From NCBI GenBank assembly GCA_023139255.1, contig JAGLNY010000009.1:1-9371 (forward strand): a DNA stretch of 9,371 nt. The letters run 5' to 3'. The notes below the pieces were generated by a model. It was not told where the DNA came from. It searched no databases and was given only the letters and a program-made list of their open reading frames with translations. How positions within the stretch are numbered: position 1 is the stretch's first letter; the number at the start of each line of letters is the position of its first letter. The DNA is from Spirochaetales bacterium (lineage in GTDB: Bacteria; Spirochaetota; Spirochaetia; JABMQR01). Below, piece by piece: positions 7,435 to 9,371 of this stretch. A program made the position numbers and the translations under genes.

Positions 7435-8063
7435 GAAATGTTGCCCCCACTAAAACTAATCTGCTTACCCTGAAGCATGAACTGAAGTTTGCCCAACTCG
7501 GGTATGAACTTCTGGATCAGAAACGGAATATCCTGATCATAGAACTGCTAAACCTGGTTGACCAGGCCGTAGATTTTCAGGATAGAGTTGATAAATCTTT
7601 GTTTCAGGCTTTCCGCTCATTTGAGGAAGCTACCCTGGCTATGGGCAAGCGTAAAGTGGTAAATCTTTCCAGCGCAGTGAATATTGATACCGAAATTATT
7701 ATTAAACATCGAAAAATCATGGGAGTAGCCCTTCCGGTAGTGGACACGAATTTTGTTGATTATTCACCATTTTACTCACCGCTTGGCACCAGTTTCTGGA
7801 TAGATTCCAGCGTGACAGGTTTTAAGCAGGCGCTTGAATTAATGGGCAAACTCGCTGAATTAAAAATTTCTATCATGCGGTTAGCTCAGGAGGTGCGAAA
7901 AACCATCCGAAAGGTAAACGCATTAGAAAAAATGGCCATCCCTCAGCTATCTGAAACCGTGGATTATATCAAAAATCGACTGGAAGAAAATGAACGTGAC
8001 ATGTTTGTATTAATGAAAATGGTAAAAGACAGACTGGAAAAAAAGAAAAAAGGAGAAACGTAA
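7431..8063 (+). CDS. ntpD: V/A-type ATPase subunit D (central rotor shaft)
   Basis: Subunit D is the long antiparallel coiled coil that turns inside the A3B3 head, comparable in role to F1 γ. The 210 residues match the family length. The N-terminal helix begins with the signature APTKTNLLTLKHELKFAQLGYELLDQKRN (residues 5-33). The central part is a short β-containing segment (GVALPVVDTNF at about 97-107). The C-terminal helix (about 140-207) contains RKTIRKVNALEKMAIPQL and ends in a lysine-rich tail. The start ATG overlaps the ntpB stop as ATGA, with only a weak site before it, so it probably relies on coupling. The stop TAA overlaps the next start (TAATG). This is the last recognisable ATPase subunit in the window. 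Confidence 0.96.
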   Translation: MRNVAPTKTNLLTLKHELKFAQLGYELLDQKRNILIIELLNLVDQAVDFQDRVDKSLFQAFRSFEEATLAMGKRKVVNLSSAVNIDTEIIIKHRKIMGVALPVVDTNFVDYSPFYSPLGTSFWIDSSVTGFKQALELMGKLAELKISIMRLAQEVRKTIRKVNALEKMAIPQLSETVDYIKNRLEENERDMFVLMKMVKDRLEKKKKGET

Positions 8064-8551
8064 TGGCAGGACCAATCCGGAATATACTGGTTTATGTGGA
8101 CGGCTCCGAAGAATCATTAACGGCAGCTCAATACTCGATCTGTTTGGCGCAAACCTATAAAGCTCATCTGACAGCCCTGTATGTTATCAATACACGGGCA
8201 CTGAATGATCTGGTTCGATCACATATTTTCCTGAAATCGGAACAGATGGAATACGAACGGGATCTCAAAGAAGATGCCGAACGTTACTTAAATCATGTCC
8301 GTAACCTTGCCAGACAGAAAGGTTTGGTTATAGACTTAGAGAAAGCTGATGGTGCGGTAAATACCGCGATAAAACGGTATTGCAAGGAACTCGAAATTGA
8401 CTTGCTGGTAATTGGGGAACTATCCCGCATACAATCCCGTCGGGATGAATTTTATAATGAAGTAGAACGTGCAATGCGTAGCGTTACATGTTCAGTTCTT
8501 ATAGTCAAAGATGATGACCGCGTATGGTCAATGTTTGAGAATCTGAGTTAA
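8063..8551 (+). CDS. UspA-family universal stress protein, ATP-binding loop not conserved
   Basis: This 162-residue protein has a single Usp domain (flavodoxin-like α/β fold). The first strand and loop read NILVYVDGSEESLTAAQYSICLAQ (residues 7-30) with the conserved Asp at 13. The second strand is AHLTALYVIN (34-43), the DLLVIGE strand is at 113-119, and the last strand is SVLIVKDDD at 144-152. The usual nucleotide loop G-x2-G-x9-G-(S/T) is not there: G118 is followed by ELSRIQSRRDEFYNE with no further glycine. The protein therefore probably does not bind ATP in the usual way and resembles the non-binding UspA class (inference). A charged helix at about 55-85 is longer than in compact Usps. 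It has an AGGAG site at 8051-8055 and overlaps the ntpD stop by one base, so it is made from the ATPase transcript. Its target is unknown; a regulatory role on the ATPase is a guess from position. Confidence 0.88.
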   Translation: MAGPIRNILVYVDGSEESLTAAQYSICLAQTYKAHLTALYVINTRALNDLVRSHIFLKSEQMEYERDLKEDAERYLNHVRNLARQKGLVIDLEKADGAVNTAIKRYCKELEIDLLVIGELSRIQSRRDEFYNEVERAMRSVTCSVLIVKDDDRVWSMFENLS

Positions 8552-8562
8552 AGGAAAAATGT

Positions 8563-9009
8563 ATGGCATTAATTGATTTGATAAAACCTGAATGTATAAA
8601 AGTCCCTCTTGTCTCGACAATGAAAAATGATATTCTCCGAGAACTGATTCAAGTTCTCAAGGATGCCGGTAAAATTGATGCAGTTGAAGCGGCCTTCCTT
8701 GATGTCCGGGCCCGGGAAGATAAAGGTTCAACCGGTCTGGCTGACGGTATTGCCATACCCCATACTAAAACCACACAGGTAAAAAACCTTACCCTGGCGA
8801 TCGGTATTGCGCCTCAAGGCGTCGATTTTGATTCACTTGACGGTAAACCTTCCAAAGTGTTTTTCCTGATGCTGGCTGCCCCTAACGAGGCTGGTCCCCA
8901 TATCGAAGCTCTATCGGAGATTGCCCGTGTAACGATCTCAACCACTTTCGTGAGATTGCTCAGCTCTGCCCGAACGGTTGAAGAAGTTGTCGAGCTGTTC
9001 CAGGGATGA
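8563..9009 (+). CDS. PTS EIIA domain protein (fructose/mannitol/PtsN class)
   Basis: The 148 residues form one complete EIIA domain of the fructose/mannitol/nitrogen class. The phosphorylated histidine is H67 in GLADGIAIPHTK, and the second active-site histidine is H113 in AAPNEAGPHIEALSEIARV. Both lie in their usual contexts, so the protein should accept a phosphate from HPr or a similar donor. There is no EIIB or EIIC domain and no sugar transporter gene nearby, so a regulatory PtsN-like role is more likely than sugar uptake (inference). It begins 11 bases after the Usp gene with AAGGA at 8551-8555, and is the last + strand gene of the operon in view. Being co-transcribed with a proton or sodium pump suggests that the phosphorylation state of the PTS could feed into pump activity or expression; nothing in the sequence proves this. 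Confidence 0.92.
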   Translation: MALIDLIKPECIKVPLVSTMKNDILRELIQVLKDAGKIDAVEAAFLDVRAREDKGSTGLADGIAIPHTKTTQVKNLTLAIGIAPQGVDFDSLDGKPSKVFFLMLAAPNEAGPHIEALSEIARVTISTTFVRLLSSARTVEEVVELFQG

Positions 9010-9027
9010 GTGTTGAGTGTGGAGTGT
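9008..9027 (+). repeat. Short tandem repeat, three GAGTGT units at 7-bp period
   Basis: GAGTGT occurs at 9008-9013, 9015-9020 and 9022-9027, with one variable base between copies. The first copy overlaps the stop codon of the EIIA gene. The last copy runs into GTGT-CAG-ACAC (9024-9034), a four-base-pair inverted repeat. The rest of 9010-9071 contains no U-tract hairpin, so no convincing operon terminator is seen. Confidence 0.6.
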
Positions 9028-9070
9028 CAGACACCGTTTACACAAGGCACCGATCGCCGCCGCTATCCTC

Positions 9071-9087
9071 CTCAATAAAACATTGAG
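9071..9087. other. Small inverted repeat at the end of the - strand gene
   Basis: CTCAAT (9071-9076) and ATTGAG (9082-9087) flank AAAAC. The stem overlaps the stop codon of the - strand gene. It is only six base pairs, AT-rich and without a T-run on either strand, so it is a poor terminator candidate, recorded because it is the only hairpin near the convergent ends. Confidence 0.3.
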
Positions 9088-9371
9088 AGTGATAGAAGAA
9101 CTTCGAATTCAATCTGGTCCAGTTGTTTAATACCTTTAAAAACATCAACGACATCTTTTAGGTTTACCCCTGCAGTGGCACAGAATGGGTAGCTCCTGAA
9201 GCTGTCGAAAATACGTTTATTGAATAAAAAGCTTTTACGCTCTTCTGCCCGGGAAACAAGAGCCTCTTTCGTCTCGAAATGTTCATCATAAGGGAAAAGA
9301 TCCATCTCATTTTGCAGAAGGTGTGAATTTGTCTTGCCTTCTATATTCAGGATAACCGACCCGATTACATA
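9072..9371 (-). CDS. Unrecognised protein, C-terminal 99 residues (5' end outside window)
   Basis: The frame is open on the - strand from the right edge to a TGA at 9072-9074. The visible part has no internal stop and a protein-like composition. The methionine at 9305 is probably internal, because the 22 codons before it also read as ordinary protein (VILNIEGKTNSHLLQNEM). The C-terminal part reads PYDEHFETKEALVSRAEERK and then FDSFRSYPFCATAGVNLKDV, with no signal peptide, membrane segment or metal motif that I can name. I do not recognise the family. It converges on the ATPase operon, 62 bp from the end of the EIIA gene, and is probably not part of it. That it is a real gene is likely from the uninterrupted frame, but short open frames do occur by chance. 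Confidence 0.6.
   Translation of the reverse strand, partial: YVIGSVILNIEGKTNSHLLQNEMDLFPYDEHFETKEALVSRAEERKSFLFNKRIFDSFRSYPFCATAGVNLKDVVDVFKGIKQLDQIEFEVLLSLSMFY

Noticed and set aside
1..9371. CRISPR array, tRNA, rRNA, phage or toxin-antitoxin genes.
   Set aside because: None seen: nearly all of the window is accounted for by the ATPase operon and its two appended genes.

Overview
The window carries most of a bacterial V/A-type (rotary, Thermus/Enterococcus-like) ATPase operon on the + strand. The genes run C (5' end missing), I, K, F, E, A, B, D, followed by a universal stress protein and a stand-alone PTS EIIA domain protein. A converging gene of unknown function, cut by the right edge, lies on the - strand. 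Most junctions are a few tens of bases or less, or overlap (I/K 8 nt, A/B 8 nt, B/D ATGA, D/usp 1 nt), so one polycistronic transcript is likely. The organism is a bacterium of moderate GC. The K subunit (signal peptide plus one helical hairpin) resembles the Thermus type. V/A-ATPases of this sort occur in Deinococcus-Thermus, spirochaetes, clostridia and several uncultured phyla, and I cannot place the source more precisely.

Layout: 1-540 subunit C (rotor-shaft connector); 584-2644 subunit I (stator with the ion half-channels); 2637-2990 subunit K (c-ring proteolipid); 3025-3330 subunit F (central stalk); 3346-4002 subunit E (peripheral stalk); 4002-4162 a short palindromic insertion; 4080 or 4167 to 5978 subunit A (catalytic); 5971-7434 subunit B (non-catalytic); 7431-8063 subunit D (rotor shaft); 8063-8551 Usp-like protein; 8563-9009 EIIA; 9010-9071 a short intergenic stretch with a GAGTGT tandem repeat; 9072-9371 partial - strand ORF. 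The genes together make the A3B3 head, the D/F/C rotor axis, the K ring, the I stator and half of the peripheral stalk. The E partner (subunit G/H) is not in the window.

The most interesting feature is at the E-A junction. A 161-bp MITE-like element has perfect 16-bp terminal inverted repeats (GGAGTCTGTCGGACTT), is flanked by TA on both sides, and is an imperfect palindrome throughout. Removing it with one TA on paper restores an ordinary coupled junction: E stop TAG, one base, ATG of A, with GAGG six bases upstream. The insertion therefore appears to have separated A from its ribosome binding site. The element carries its own GAGGAG and an in-frame ATG almost exactly at its centre, which would add 29 residues to subunit A. 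A second point of interest is the Usp-like and EIIA genes joined to the operon, which suggests stress or PTS-linked control of the ATPase (inference).
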